The notes: generated from the sequence alone by a model not told the origin. DNA of 64,000 nt from an uncultured Alistipes sp. (GCF_910580175.1 NZ_CAJTXD010000002.1:401550-465549), one strand, 5' to 3'. Shown: positions 8,875 to 17,899, numbered from the stretch's first letter. Program-made: numbers and translations.

Positions 8875-10611
8875 ATGAAATTCGATCTGAAACACTGTTT
8901 CCGCATCTTCCGCGAAGGGATGATGCAGATCGTACGGAATTATCCGGTGGAGTTGCTTCTGGCGCTCTGCGCTTGTGTCTTGTGGCTCGCGGCCTACGAG
9001 GCCGGCTGGTCGCAGGGGTATGCCCGGGTGGCGGTGGTGCCGATTTTCTTCGTGCTGGCGCTGGCTGTCAACCGGCTGGCCGGCCGGGGACCGTGGCGCA
9101 GGGTCTATTGGGTGTCGTGGATGCCCTTGATTCCGCTTTCGGTGTGGAGCGGCGTACACGATTGGGTCGGCGGGACGCAATACCTCGTCACGCTGTGCGT
9201 GCTCGCCCCGCTGGCGTTGCTGCTTTGCCGCCGTGCAGCCCGCAACGAGCGTTTCGTGGCCGACACCATGATCTGGGTGCGTTCGCTCCTGCTGGCCGAG
9301 CTTTTCGCCAACGTCGCGCTGGGACTTTTCGCCGCTATACTCTTTTCGACGACCTACATTTTCGGACTCCGCGGCAGCTGGATCGAGCATGTGTGGATGT
9401 ACGGGCTGATCTTCTGCGAGTCGCTCGTGGCGCCGTCGCTCTTTCTGTTGATGGCCGAACGGTGGCGCGATGCCGAGATCGAGGGCAACCGCATCCTCGA
9501 AATACTGCTGGACTACATCGTGACTCCGGCGCTGCTCATCTATACGGCCATCCTCTACCTCTATACGGCCAAAATCCTCGTTACGTGGTCGCTGCCCGAG
9601 GGCGGCGTGGCCTATCTGGTCTTCGGATTTACCATCATGGCTCTGTGCGTCAAGGCCTTGCAGCTCGTTCTGGAGAAGCGGCGGTACGGCTGGTTTTTCG
9701 ACCGTTTCAGCCTGGTCGCGCTGCCTCCGCTGGTTCTCTTCTGGATCGGCGTCGCCCGGCGGGTCGGCGAATACGGATTTACCGAGCCGCGCGCGTGGCT
9801 CGTGGCCTGCGGTCTGTTGATGACCTTTTGCGTGTTGCTTTTCCTTTCGCGGCGTTCGGGCCGTTATCGTTGGGTGTGTGCTGCGGGATTCTTGCTTTTT
9901 GCGCTGCTGGCCTATGTGCCGGCTCTCCAGCCCGAGCGGGTGGCCGTGCGTTCGCAGCTGCGGCGTGCTATGCAGGTCGCCGGGAAGTTGCAGCTTCTCG
10001 ACGATGACGGCCGGTTGCGTCTCGACCGCTTCGGTGCCGACACGACGTTCAAGGCCGATTACCGTCGCTTCTACGAGTCGGTGCAATACATTGCGTGGCG
10101 CGATACGGCGGCTTTCCGCCGTCTTGGGGCGGATATGGACGCCATCCGTGCCGCCGTGCCGCAGCCGATACGCGATTATGTGGTCTACGGCTGGGAGGAT
10201 GCGGTCGCAACCGAGGCTGTGACCGTAACCGACGACATCTATCTGATGCAGACCTCGCGCCGCGTACCGTGCGAGGGTTATTCGACGCTCTATCCCGACT
10301 GGGATATGTTTTGGCAGGACGATGCCGCAGGCGATTATTCCTATTGTTTTCGAAACGATACGCTTATCCTCCGCTTCGACGGTCGGCGCCCCGACCGGAG
10401 CATCGCAGTCTCCGATCTGCTGGCTGCACAGCTGCGGCGGGCGGGAATCGTTGGCATTCCGAGCGGAAAAAAGCTGCTCGATTCGGCGGACGACCTGCTG
10501 TTTTACAACGACGATGAACTATTGGTCGTTTTTCAGAAGATGTCGTTCGAGCGGAGCGATTCGACATTGCGAATTTCCGAGCTGGCGGTCGATGTCGTGA
10601 TGACCCGATGA
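8875..10611 (+). CDS. DUF4153 integral membrane protein
   Basis: 578 residues. The first 350 hold about nine to ten hydrophobic segments (for example VELLLALCACVLWLAAYEAG, YLVTLCVLAPLALLL, LLLAELFANVALGLFAAILF). The last 220 residues are soluble, rich in Asp and Arg, and probably face the periplasm or cytoplasm as one domain. The layout fits the DUF4153 family of Bacteroidetes, whose function is unknown. Its TGA overlaps the ATG of the next gene (ATGA at 10608-10611), so the two are translationally coupled. Confidence 0.8.
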   Translation: MKFDLKHCFRIFREGMMQIVRNYPVELLLALCACVLWLAAYEAGWSQGYARVAVVPIFFVLALAVNRLAGRGPWRRVYWVSWMPLIPLSVWSGVHDWVGGTQYLVTLCVLAPLALLLCRRAARNERFVADTMIWVRSLLLAELFANVALGLFAAILFSTTYIFGLRGSWIEHVWMYGLIFCESLVAPSLFLLMAERWRDAEIEGNRILEILLDYIVTPALLIYTAILYLYTAKILVTWSLPEGGVAYLVFGFTIMALCVKALQLVLEKRRYGWFFDRFSLVALPPLVLFWIGVARRVGEYGFTEPRAWLVACGLLMTFCVLLFLSRRSGRYRWVCAAGFLLFALLAYVPALQPERVAVRSQLRRAMQVAGKLQLLDDDGRLRLDRFGADTTFKADYRRFYESVQYIAWRDTAAFRRLGADMDAIRAAVPQPIRDYVVYGWEDAVATEAVTVTDDIYLMQTSRRVPCEGYSTLYPDWDMFWQDDAAGDYSYCFRNDTLILRFDGRRPDRSIAVSDLLAAQLRRAGIVGIPSGKKLLDSADDLLFYNDDELLVVFQKMSFERSDSTLRISELAVDVVMTR

Positions 10612-11183
10612 TTTCCGTTTTCGACCATCCGCGGCTGGGCGAGGTAACTCTGTCGCAATCGCTGCGCGCGCGGCGCATCGCCATTCGGGTAAGTCGGGCG
10701 GGCGGGGTGCGGGTGTCGTTTCCGCGTGGGGTGTCCCAACGCAAAGCCTTGGCTTTTCTGGAGTCGAAAATAGTTTGGGTCGAGTGTGCCCGCGAACGAC
10801 TTGCGGCCCGGCAGGCTGCTCTCTTACCGGCACTTCCGCCCGAGCAGGAGAAGGCCCGGATCGAAGAACTGCGGCGTGCGGCGAAGGCTGATTTACCGGG
10901 CCGCATCGAGCGGCTGGCCCGGCAGACGGGACTGCGGTATGCGAAGATGACCGTTCGGGCGGCCCGCACGAAGTGGGGGAGCTGTTCGGGAAAGGGCAAT
11001 ATCTCGTTGAGTCTCTTTTTGATGACGCTGCCCGAGCATCTGCGCGACTTCGTGATTATCCATGAACTGTGTCATACCGTGCATCACGATCATTCGCTCC
11101 GATTCCATGCGCTGGTCGACCGGCTTGTCGGCGGGCGCGAAAAGCTCCTCGTGCGCGAACTGCGCTCGTATTCGATCCGCTGA
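10608..11183 (+). CDS. YgjP-like zinc metallopeptidase (DUF45, M48-type)
   Basis: 191-residue protein with the zinc motif HELCH in IIHELCHTVHHDHSLRFHALVDR (about residues 150-172); the His residues and Glu form a metallopeptidase active site. The preceding RTKWGSCSGKGNISLSLFLMTLP is the YgjP/DUF45 signature. No signal peptide, so cytoplasmic. Overlap with the DUF4153 gene by four bases implies a two-gene operon. Substrate unknown. Confidence 0.88.
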   Translation: MISVFDHPRLGEVTLSQSLRARRIAIRVSRAGGVRVSFPRGVSQRKALAFLESKIVWVECARERLAARQAALLPALPPEQEKARIEELRRAAKADLPGRIERLARQTGLRYAKMTVRAARTKWGSCSGKGNISLSLFLMTLPEHLRDFVIIHELCHTVHHDHSLRFHALVDRLVGGREKLLVRELRSYSIR

Positions 11184-11208
11184 CTTTGCAATTACGGGCA
11201 ATTTAAAG

Positions 11209-11246
11209 CAATACGGCGTTCCGAACGATTTCGGAACGCCGTATTG
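11209..11246. terminator. bidirectional hairpin terminator
   Basis: Perfect 17-bp inverted repeat (CAATACGGCGTTCCGAA and its complement, arms 11209-11225 and 11230-11246) with a 4-base loop. It lies between two convergent genes and has A/T-rich flanks, so it can end transcription from both sides. Confidence 0.85.
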
Positions 11247-11264
11247 TGAAAATCCGTTTCCAGA

Positions 11265-11708
11265 CTACAACTTCTTGTCGAGCAGCTTGCCGCTTTCCGA
11301 AAAAGTGAGCATCTGGTTGCTGTTCTGACCCTGGATGTCGGTCTCGTAGTAGGTCGAACCGCGACGCACGAGTTTGCGAGCCTCCTTGATCTTGAACCCG
11401 GGATACTGCTTGCCGATGTATGCCTCGACAGCATTGGGCAGCTGGGCCACTGCGATCTCGTTGGTCGAATTGATCAACGAACCTTCGGGCGAGATGTCCA
11501 GGTTGTAATCGGCGCCGTCGATCTTGAACTCGGCGGTGTAGTAGTTGCCTTTCTCCTGGTAGTTCCACTCGACGGGCGATACCCGCGGGTAGACCTTCTC
11601 TACGTAGCTTTTCACGACGGCCGGAACCGACGACTCCTTGATGTTGCCTGCGAATGCGCCTGCCGAAACCAACAGCGTGAGCGCCAAAGTAGCGAACGTT
11701 TTTTTCAT
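11265..11708 (-). CDS. secreted PepSY-like (DUF2874) protein
   Basis: 147 residues from the ATG at 11708. The N-terminal signal peptide (MKKTFATLALTLLVSAGAFA) predicts export to the periplasm. The remainder is two tandem PepSY-like repeats, each with VKSYVEKVYP or VEAYIGKQYPGFKI followed by a beta-rich stretch (YYTAEFKIDGADYNLDISPEG; YYETDIQGQNSNQMLTFSESG). This suits the BLIP-like DUF2874 family common in Bacteroidetes, of unknown function. It is the last gene of the ROK-GNAT-PepSY run, 43 bases after the acetyltransferase stop. Confidence 0.8.
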   Translation of the reverse strand: MKKTFATLALTLLVSAGAFAGNIKESSVPAVVKSYVEKVYPRVSPVEWNYQEKGNYYTAEFKIDGADYNLDISPEGSLINSTNEIAVAQLPNAVEAYIGKQYPGFKIKEARKLVRRGSTYYETDIQGQNSNQMLTFSESGKLLDKKL

Positions 11709-11751
11709 AGCTTTTGACAATAAATTGATGAATGATTCCATGCGAGGTTTC

Positions 11752-12273
11752 TCAATCTATTATCTGTTGCAGGATCAGTTCGTCGCGGAAGCCCTCCGGG
11801 GTAAGGGTCCAATCGTGTTTTACGCCTGCGAAAGTAAAGCCTGCGTGACGGAACAACTGAAGACTCGCTTCGTTGCCCACGCTCACATCGCACCATAACT
11901 GATGCAATCCCAGCACTTCCCGGGCATACTCCCTGAGCGTGGCGAGTGCATCCGAGGCGTAACCCCGGCCTCGTTGCGAAGAGTCGTAGATCAGAATGCC
12001 TACGCCTGCACGACGATTGTGGGGGTCGAATTCGAAGAGGTCGAGCGTGCCGACGGCCTCGCCCTCGGGATTCTCGATCATCAGACGCAACTGCCGCGTC
12101 CGGTAGATGTCGAACTGCTGTTCCTCGACGAACCGCATGAGCGCATGCCGCGAAAATGGTGCCAAAGTGCCGCTCACGCGCCACACTTCAGGGTCGTTTT
12201 CCCATCGGTACAACGTTTCCACGTCGTCCGGCTCCACGGCCCGCAGCCGCACGCTCTCCCCCTGGAGAATCAT
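11752..12273 (-). CDS. GNAT-family N-acetyltransferase (RimJ/RimL type)
   Basis: 173 residues. MILQGESVRLRAVEPDDVETLYRW is the standard start of this Bacteroidetes GNAT group. The acetyl-CoA loop is the segment SSQRGRGYASDAL (about residues 98-110), followed by the C-terminal NEASLQLFRHAGF motif. The substrate (protein N-terminus or small amine) cannot be told. The ATG at 12273 overlaps the stop of the upstream ROK gene by four bases (ATGA), which fixes the start and shows coupling. Confidence 0.88.
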   Translation of the reverse strand: MILQGESVRLRAVEPDDVETLYRWENDPEVWRVSGTLAPFSRHALMRFVEEQQFDIYRTRQLRLMIENPEGEAVGTLDLFEFDPHNRRAGVGILIYDSSQRGRGYASDALATLREYAREVLGLHQLWCDVSVGNEASLQLFRHAGFTFAGVKHDWTLTPEGFRDELILQQIID

Positions 12274-13502
12274 AGCAGGCCGATGACCTTGTTGCGGATG
12301 AGCATGGCAACGCCCCAGACGTTGGCGTTTTCGTTCATCTTCGAAAGACGGAACTTGGTGTCCTTGTACACCAGGTTGAGCGAATATTTGTTGGTCGCCG
12401 ACTTGAGCGGCAACATGATGAAATCGCCCGCTGCGGCCATGTTGCCGCCGACGATTACCGTCTCGGGATTGAACGTGTTGATCAGAAAAGCCACCGCCTT
12501 GCCGACCTTCTCGCCCGCCTCCTCGATCAACTCGATCGAGAGGTTGTCGTCGTTCTTCGCCGCTGCGATGATGTCGTCGATGTGGATGCTTTTCTGCTGG
12601 TCGTATTTTTCCTTCAGAATGGTATTGACGCCGCTTTCGATCAAGTGGCACATCTTTTCTTCGATGGCTATGCCCGAGACTTCGGTCTCCAAGCATCCTT
12701 TCTTGCCGCACGAGCAGATGATTTCGTTGTCGAAGAACGGAATGTGTCCGAATTCGCCGGCGAAACCGCTCTTGCCGCGGTAAAGCTGCCCGTCGACCAC
12801 GATGCCGATCGCCACGCCGCGGCCCATGTGGAGGTAAAGCACGTTGCTGTCGTCTTTCGATTTGCCGCATGTGTATTCGGCGTAGCAGCGGGCGCGGGTG
12901 TCGTTTTCCAGAAGCACGCGGATGCCTACACGCTCCTCCAACATGTCGCGCAGCGACTGCTCGCTGGAGGTAAAGTATTTGTAGCTGCGGCCCGTATCGG
13001 GGTTGACGCGTCCGGTCATGCAGACACCTAGACCCAGAATCTTGCCCCGCTCGATGCCGCAATTGGCGATGAACTCCTCGATGCTTGTGCAGATGCGTTC
13101 CATGCACTGGGGGCGATCCTGCAACTCGAATGAAAAGTCGCTCTCTTCCTTGATGATGTTGTTTTGCAGATCGGTAATCATGAACCGCATGTTGTCGCGG
13201 CCTACGTTGACTCCTGCGAAGTAAATTGCTGAATTCGCCAGGCCGAAAATATTGGGACGGCGACCGCCCGGCGTTTCCACTTTGCCCAGATCGGAGACGA
13301 TGTTTTCGTCTACCAGTTCCTGGACCAGTTTGGTAATGGTCGGAACGCTGATGTGCAGTTCCTTGGTCAGTTCCGAGAGCGTGCACTCTCCGTTCACAGC
13401 CATGTGCGCGATGATATTGCGCTTGATGAGGCTGTTCTTATGGGAGATACCTTTGAGGGTTTCGTCCTCGTGCTTGTTGAAGAATTCAGTAAGCGATGTC
13501 AT
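12270..13502 (-). CDS. ROK-family transcriptional regulator/sugar kinase
   Basis: 410 residues from the ATG at 13502. Residues about 20-75 form a winged HTH (LIKRNIIAHMAVNGECTLSELTKELHISVPTITKLVQEL) with the GGRRP motif after it. The ROK domain follows, with GLGVCMTGRV, the catalytic-type LENDTRARC and the zinc motif GH...CSCGKKGC (one Cys pair plus Cys and His). It may therefore bind a phosphorylated or free sugar, as in NagC/Mlc, and could retain kinase activity. An earlier in-frame ATG at 13556 would place 18 residues over the promoter and was rejected. Confidence 0.88.
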   Translation of the reverse strand: MTSLTEFFNKHEDETLKGISHKNSLIKRNIIAHMAVNGECTLSELTKELHISVPTITKLVQELVDENIVSDLGKVETPGGRRPNIFGLANSAIYFAGVNVGRDNMRFMITDLQNNIIKEESDFSFELQDRPQCMERICTSIEEFIANCGIERGKILGLGVCMTGRVNPDTGRSYKYFTSSEQSLRDMLEERVGIRVLLENDTRARCYAEYTCGKSKDDSNVLYLHMGRGVAIGIVVDGQLYRGKSGFAGEFGHIPFFDNEIICSCGKKGCLETEVSGIAIEEKMCHLIESGVNTILKEKYDQQKSIHIDDIIAAAKNDDNLSIELIEEAGEKVGKAVAFLINTFNPETVIVGGNMAAAGDFIMLPLKSATNKYSLNLVYKDTKFRLSKMNENANVWGVAMLIRNKVIGLL

Positions 13503-13527
13503 CCTAAGTCCTTTTTTACGAACTGTG

Positions 13528-13535
13528 CAAATATA
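13528..13535 (-). promoter_or_regulatory. ROK operon promoter -7 element
   Basis: Minus-strand TATATTTG, 25 bases upstream of the ATG at 13502, matches TAnnTTTG. Confidence 0.5.
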
Positions 13536-13609
13536 GGCATTATTTGAATTGTGCAAGAGGTTTTCAAAAAAATCCGGAAAAAATTATGCCACAAAAAGAC
13601 ACTTAAAAA

Positions 13610-13638
13610 AGAAAAGCGCTGGTTTACAGCGCTTTTCT
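13610..13638 (-). terminator. fabD terminator
   Basis: Inverted repeat AGCGCTTTTCT with an 11-bp stem and 7-base loop, followed on the minus strand by a T-rich run (CTTTTTTAAG). It lies 25 bases after the fabD stop, as a Rho-independent terminator should. Confidence 0.8.
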
Positions 13639-13662
13639 TGTTCGGAACGGATGCCGATTTTT

Positions 13663-14544
13663 TTAGAGAGTCGATTTCGATTCGACGTTGGCCTCGGCAT
13701 CGACCTTGCGGATGAGGCCTTGGAGCACCGTGCCGGGGCCGAGTTCCGTGAATTCGGTCACGCCGTCGGCAAGCATCTGCTTGACGATGTAAGTCCAGCG
13801 TACGGGAGCCGTCAACTGGGCGATCAGGTTGGCCTTGATGGCGGCGGGATCGGTGTAGGGTTTAGCGTCCACGTTCTGGTAGATGGGGCATGTCGGAGTC
13901 TGGAACGGCGCTTCGGCGATCGCTTTTTCCAATTCCTGCTTGGCCGGTTCCATGAGCGGCGAGTGGAACGCCCCGCCGACGGGCAGACGCAGGGCGCGGC
14001 GTGCGCCGGCGGCCTTGGCTTTCTCGCAAGCGGCCTCTACGGCCTCCACGGCACCCGAGATGACCAGCTGGCCCGGGCAGTTGTAGTTGGCAGCGACGAC
14101 CACGCCGTCGATCGAGTCGCAGATTTCCTCAACGGCCTTGTCTTCCAGACCCAATACGGCAGCCATCGTGCCGGGCTGCGCTTCGCAGGCGGCCTGCATG
14201 GCCTGGGCGCGCTTCGACACCAGACGCAGACCGTCCTCGAACGAGAGTGCTCCGGCAACTACCAGCGCCGAGAACTCGCCCAGCGAGTGGCCGGCGACGG
14301 CATCGGGCTTCACGCCCAGCGCTTTGGCCATGATGACCGAGTGGAGGAAGACGGCGGGCTGCGTTACCTTGGTTTGCTTCAGCTCCTCGTCCGTGCCGGC
14401 GAACATGATGTCCGTGATGCGGAATCCCAGGATTTCGTTGGCTTTCTCGAAAAGCTCCTTAGCTGCAGGTACGTTGTCGTAGAGGTCTTTGCCCATGCCT
14501 ACGGCTTGCGCACCTTGACCCGGAAATACATATGCGTGTTTCAT
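13663..14544 (-). CDS. fabD: malonyl-CoA:ACP transacylase
   Basis: Loads malonyl groups on acyl carrier protein for fatty acid synthesis. 293 residues, the normal length. Seen are FPGQGAQAVGMGKDLY at the N-terminus (oxyanion loop Gln), the nucleophile elbow AVAGHSLGEFSALV, the catalytic His in GGAFHSPLM, and the C-terminal ELGPGTVLQGLIRK. The ATG at 14544 was chosen because homology begins at KHAYVFPGQG; the frame open upstream runs through the promoter. It is the last core gene before the integrated element. Confidence 0.96.
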   Translation of the reverse strand: MKHAYVFPGQGAQAVGMGKDLYDNVPAAKELFEKANEILGFRITDIMFAGTDEELKQTKVTQPAVFLHSVIMAKALGVKPDAVAGHSLGEFSALVVAGALSFEDGLRLVSKRAQAMQAACEAQPGTMAAVLGLEDKAVEEICDSIDGVVVAANYNCPGQLVISGAVEAVEAACEKAKAAGARRALRLPVGGAFHSPLMEPAKQELEKAIAEAPFQTPTCPIYQNVDAKPYTDPAAIKANLIAQLTAPVRWTYIVKQMLADGVTEFTELGPGTVLQGLIRKVDAEANVESKSTL

Positions 14545-14573
14545 GGTTTTCAACATTTTTTTGTTTGCGGGGG

Positions 14574-14581
14574 CAAAGATA
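14574..14581 (-). promoter_or_regulatory. fabD promoter -7 element
   Basis: Minus-strand TATCTTTG, 30 bases upstream of the fabD ATG. Confidence 0.55.
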
Positions 14582-14718
14582 CGAAGAAAATCGGATAAAA
14601 CGGGCGAACGGGGCGTAATAATGTAAGTTGTTGAAATGCAGAATCGCAATGGGTAGAACCTCAGTCCCTTGCCGAATGACCGAAAAGCAGGATTTCGAGG
14701 AGTAGAGCGAGGTTTTCG

Positions 14719-14739
14719 TTACTTATCCGTTGCCTTTTT
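14719..14739 (+). repeat. left attachment-like direct repeat (attL)
   Basis: Begins TTACTTATCCGTTGCC and ends in five T. It is identical over 21 bases to 35266-35286 in the same orientation; matches stop at both ends. It lies 237 bases before the first integrase, the usual place for an att site. Confidence 0.75.
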
Positions 14740-14807
14740 CGGGTCGGGAAAGAGGCAGTCGAAGGCTCACCTCCACCCTACGAAAACGATTCTACGCTTC
14801 GAGGAAC

Positions 14808-14874
14808 ACCGTTTTTCTCACGAAACTCCACGACAAAGATAGTCGTTTTGCTCGGAGTTTCTCGAAAAGACGGT
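14808..14874. repeat. long imperfect inverted repeat beside attL
   Basis: ACCGTTTTTCTCACGAAACT and onward pairs imperfectly with the reverse complement ending AAAAGACGGT; ACGAC and GTCGT close around an AAAGATA loop. It lies between attL and the integrase. It could be an integrase or excision-factor binding region, or end transcription entering the element. Confidence 0.45.
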
Positions 14875-14949
14875 TTCCGATGTGAGGGCATAGTATCTTA
14901 TTCTATGTTTCGCTTCGTTTTTCATGACTTCAAATAACTCTATACCAGC

Positions 14950-14957
14950 TAATTTTG
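14950..14957 (+). promoter_or_regulatory. integrase promoter -7 element
   Basis: TAATTTTG fits TAnnTTTG and lies 18 bases before the integrase ATG at 14976. Confidence 0.5.
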
Positions 14958-14975
14958 CAAACAGTTAATAGAGTT

Positions 14976-16271
14976 ATGAATCAAGAGGATGTAAAGGTTG
15001 CGTTCTACCTCAAAAAGAACATTTTCGGTAAGCCGAGGGCAGAGGCGAACTCGTTCGCGCTATGCCGAGGCGAGAAAAGGTGCACGAATGTGAACGAAAC
15101 CAATACCGAGGGGCGTTGTCCCGTCATGGGTCGTTTGACTATCGGCCGTTCGGAAAGCGTGTTCAGCGCCAAGATGCTCGCGCCATGTTCGCTGTGGGTG
15201 TCTGGCCGTGCCAAAGGCAAAAGCGCCGAGGCCGTCGAAATCAATCGTCGGTTGGACGAGCTGCGGGCTTCGGCGCTGGCTATCTACCGCGAACAGTCTG
15301 CCGTTCGCGAGCGGGTAACGGCCGAGGAGGTCAAATGCCTGCTGTTGGGTATGGCTTTCGGGCAGGAAACGCTGCTCGGGTACTTCCGTTCGTTCATCGA
15401 GCATTTCGAGAAACGGGTGGGTGTGAATCGCACGGCCAAATCGGCACACACTTATCGTTGCGCTCACGAACATGTCGAACGGTTCCTGTCGGAGCGGCTT
15501 CGGCTGTCGGATATTCCCTTTTCGGCTTTGGATCGGTCGTTCATCGACAGGTTCGACCTGTACCTGCGTACGGAGCGGCAGTTAGCTCCGAACACGATAG
15601 TATTATATATGTCGCGTCTGCATACGGTAATCAACAAAGCCATCGCCGCAGGCATCATCACCGCCGATCCGTTCGCCGGATACGAGCCTCCGCGTCCCGA
15701 ACGCAAACGGCGTTACCTCACGCGCGAGGAGTTGCGGCAGCTGATGACTACGCCGCTTTCTGTGCCGAGGCTTTACCTTGTTCGCGACCTGTTTTTGTTC
15801 TCCTGCTATACGGGTATCAGCTACGGCGATATGTGCCGATTGACCGCCGCGAACCTCGAAACGTCAGAAGACGGAACTACGTGGATTAAGGCGACGCGGG
15901 AAAAGACGAACGTGGAGTTCGAGATACCGCTGCTCGACCTGCCGCTTCACCTTATAGACAAATACCGCGATACGACATCAGACGGCAAACTGCTTCCCAT
16001 ATACGGAAACTCGGAGTTGAACAAGGGACTGAAACTTCTTGCCGCTGCTTGCGGCATCGACCGTAAGCTGACCTTTCATATGGCGCGCCATACCTACGCC
16101 ACGGAAATCACGCTTTCGCACGGCGTGCCGATGGAGACGGTTAGTCGCATGCTGGGACACAGCCGTGTCGATACGACGCAAATCTACGCCCAAGTGACCG
16201 ATAATAAAATCGATGCCGACACGCAGGCTCTTGACGAACGGATTGCAGAATGCTTTACAATCGCTATCTGA
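14976..16271 (+). CDS. tyrosine recombinase (integrase 1)
   Basis: 431 residues. The N-terminal part has the arm-binding fold of Bacteroidetes integrases. A SAM-like core-binding domain follows (about 120-230, AHTYRCAHEHVERFL...), then the catalytic domain: HMARHTYATEITLSHG (HxxR), MLGHSRVDTTQIYAQVT (His, nucleophile Tyr). At the first catalytic Arg position the sequence is CYTGISYGDMCRL, without the usual TGLR; IntDOT of CTnDOT also lacks this Arg. The ATG at 14976 follows the -7 box; an alternative start codon at 14955 overlaps the promoter. Probably mediates integration at the 21-bp repeat with the next gene. Confidence 0.9.
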   Translation: MNQEDVKVAFYLKKNIFGKPRAEANSFALCRGEKRCTNVNETNTEGRCPVMGRLTIGRSESVFSAKMLAPCSLWVSGRAKGKSAEAVEINRRLDELRASALAIYREQSAVRERVTAEEVKCLLLGMAFGQETLLGYFRSFIEHFEKRVGVNRTAKSAHTYRCAHEHVERFLSERLRLSDIPFSALDRSFIDRFDLYLRTERQLAPNTIVLYMSRLHTVINKAIAAGIITADPFAGYEPPRPERKRRYLTREELRQLMTTPLSVPRLYLVRDLFLFSCYTGISYGDMCRLTAANLETSEDGTTWIKATREKTNVEFEIPLLDLPLHLIDKYRDTTSDGKLLPIYGNSELNKGLKLLAAACGIDRKLTFHMARHTYATEITLSHGVPMETVSRMLGHSRVDTTQIYAQVTDNKIDADTQALDERIAECFTIAI

Positions 16272-17533
16272 TGGAAAAGAATAAAGATATGAAACGTCGC
16301 AGCACGTTCGCCGTGTTGTTTTATATCAACCGTACGAAAGTCCGCAAGGACGGCATGTGCCAGCTCTTGTGCAAGGTGAGTATCGACGCCGAAGCGGCAC
16401 AGATCGGGACGAAAGTCGCGGTAGACCCTGCAATCTGGAACCCAACGACAGGGCGTGCCGACGGCCGCAGCCGCAATGCCAACGAGGTGAACCGAGCCAT
16501 CGACGCACTGACGGAGGAAATCAAGGCGCACTACAAGCGCATCAATCTGTCACTCGGTTTCGTAACGGCCGAACTGGTGAAGAACGCTGTGAAAGGCATC
16601 GGACAGAAGCCGCTGACCCTGCTGGCATTGTTTCGGGAGCACAACGAGGAGTTTCGCAAGCGGGTCGGCATCGACCGCACGAAAGAGACTTTCGAGAGCT
16701 ATGTGCGTTCGTACAACCACCTGCGAGACTTCGTGCAAGAGAAATGCGGGCAGGAAGATATAACCTTGCGCAGCCTCGACCGAGAGTTCTACGATGCGTT
16801 TGACTTGTTTCTGCGCACGGAACGCCGACTGCAACAGAAGTCTGTGCATGAACATCTTTACCGATTGAAGAAGATGACTATGCGGGCCGTTAATCAAGGG
16901 ACGCTGCGCCGCGACCCCTACGCTACGCTGCACCCCGAACTGCCCAAGCGTAGGAGCCGCCACCTGAAACTCGACGAACTGAAACGCCTGCTCGGCGAGC
17001 AAGTCGCCGATCCCGAACTGCAACGGGCGAGGGACTGGTTCATCTTCTCGACCTTTACGGGACTGGCTTATGCGGATTTGAGACAACTATCGGGAAAGCA
17101 CATTACACAGGATAAAGATGGCGTGCGATGGATACATATCCGACGACAGAAGACCGGCACGGAATCGGTCGTGCGGCTGCTGGACATACCTCTGCGGATT
17201 ATCGAGAAATACCGAACCGAACGTACCGATGAACGACTGCTGCCGATTTGCTCCTATCATAAGTTACAAAAACTTATGCCACGACTGGGTAAAGTTTACG
17301 GAATTGGAAATCTGACATTCCACAGGGCCCGGCATAATTTCGGAACGCATATCACGCTCTCGTTGGGCGTGCCGATTGAAACGGTCAGCCGCATGATGGG
17401 ACACCGACGGCTGATGACCACCCAAATCTATGCCCATGTAACGGACAGAAAGGTGAACGAGGATACGAAGCAGCTGCGAGAACTATCCGCAAGCCGAAAG
17501 CTCGAACTCTATGAAGAACCTATAAAGAATTAA
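16271..17533 (+). CDS. tyrosine recombinase (integrase 2)
   Basis: 420 residues from the ATG at 16271, which shares its A with the stop of integrase 1 (TGATG), so the pair is coupled; an ATG at 16289 (MKRRSTFAVLFYINRTK) is equally possible. It has an arm-binding N-terminus, a core-binding domain (DRTKETFESYVRSYNHL...), and a catalytic domain with FTGLAYADLRQL, HRARHNFGTHITLSLG and MMGHRRLMTTQIYAHVT. Again the canonical TGLR Arg is replaced (TGLAY). Its sequence is related to, but clearly diverged from, integrase 1. Tandem pairs like this are common on Bacteroidetes elements. Confidence 0.9.
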   Translation: MEKNKDMKRRSTFAVLFYINRTKVRKDGMCQLLCKVSIDAEAAQIGTKVAVDPAIWNPTTGRADGRSRNANEVNRAIDALTEEIKAHYKRINLSLGFVTAELVKNAVKGIGQKPLTLLALFREHNEEFRKRVGIDRTKETFESYVRSYNHLRDFVQEKCGQEDITLRSLDREFYDAFDLFLRTERRLQQKSVHEHLYRLKKMTMRAVNQGTLRRDPYATLHPELPKRRSRHLKLDELKRLLGEQVADPELQRARDWFIFSTFTGLAYADLRQLSGKHITQDKDGVRWIHIRRQKTGTESVVRLLDIPLRIIEKYRTERTDERLLPICSYHKLQKLMPRLGKVYGIGNLTFHRARHNFGTHITLSLGVPIETVSRMMGHRRLMTTQIYAHVTDRKVNEDTKQLRELSASRKLELYEEPIKN

Positions 17534-17539
17534 GCGTAT

Positions 17540-17899
17540 ATGACGACTCAACCCATAACGATCGAAAACGGGCTGGTAACGATTCGCCCGACCGCCAACG
17601 GAGTATGGCTCACGCAAAGTCAAATCGCCGATATGTTCGGAGTATTTACTGCTGCCGTAAGCGCGAATATCCGAGCGATTCTCAAAAGCGGCGTTCTGTA
17701 CGAAGACCGCGTTGTTCGCCGCACACGCTGCCGAAACGGAAACATCGTTGAGCGATACGATCTTGAAATGATTATGGCATTAGCATTCCGACTGAAATCC
17801 GAAAATGCCGAAGTATTCAGACGCTGGATCATAGAACGAGCGACGACACTCGCTATTGTCTGGAAGATGCCAAAGGGCAATAGTAATACATTAAGCTGA
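17540..17899 (+). CDS. small conserved element protein, winged-helix-like
   Basis: 119 residues, six bases after integrase 2 and in the same direction. The sequence ITIENGLVTIRPTANGVWLTQSQIADMFGVFTAAVSANIRAILKSGVLYEDRV resembles a family often found next to Bacteroidetes integrases and related to the RhuM-type HTH proteins. The WLTQSQIADMFGV stretch looks like a helix-turn-helix. It may help excision or regulate the integrases. The C-terminus (KMPKGNSNTLS) looks ragged, so it may be truncated. Confidence 0.6.
   Translation: MTTQPITIENGLVTIRPTANGVWLTQSQIADMFGVFTAAVSANIRAILKSGVLYEDRVVRRTRCRNGNIVERYDLEMIMALAFRLKSENAEVFRRWIIERATTLAIVWKMPKGNSNTLS

Noticed and set aside
8641..10086. 481-codon minus-strand frame opposite rlmB and the DUF4153 gene
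   Set aside because: Crosses two well-supported plus-strand genes and shows only low-complexity Arg/His/Gln sequence.
11752..13386. 544-codon frame that appears to extend the acetyltransferase upstream
   Set aside because: Only the last 173 codons match a GNAT protein; the rest is an out-of-frame reading of the ROK gene.
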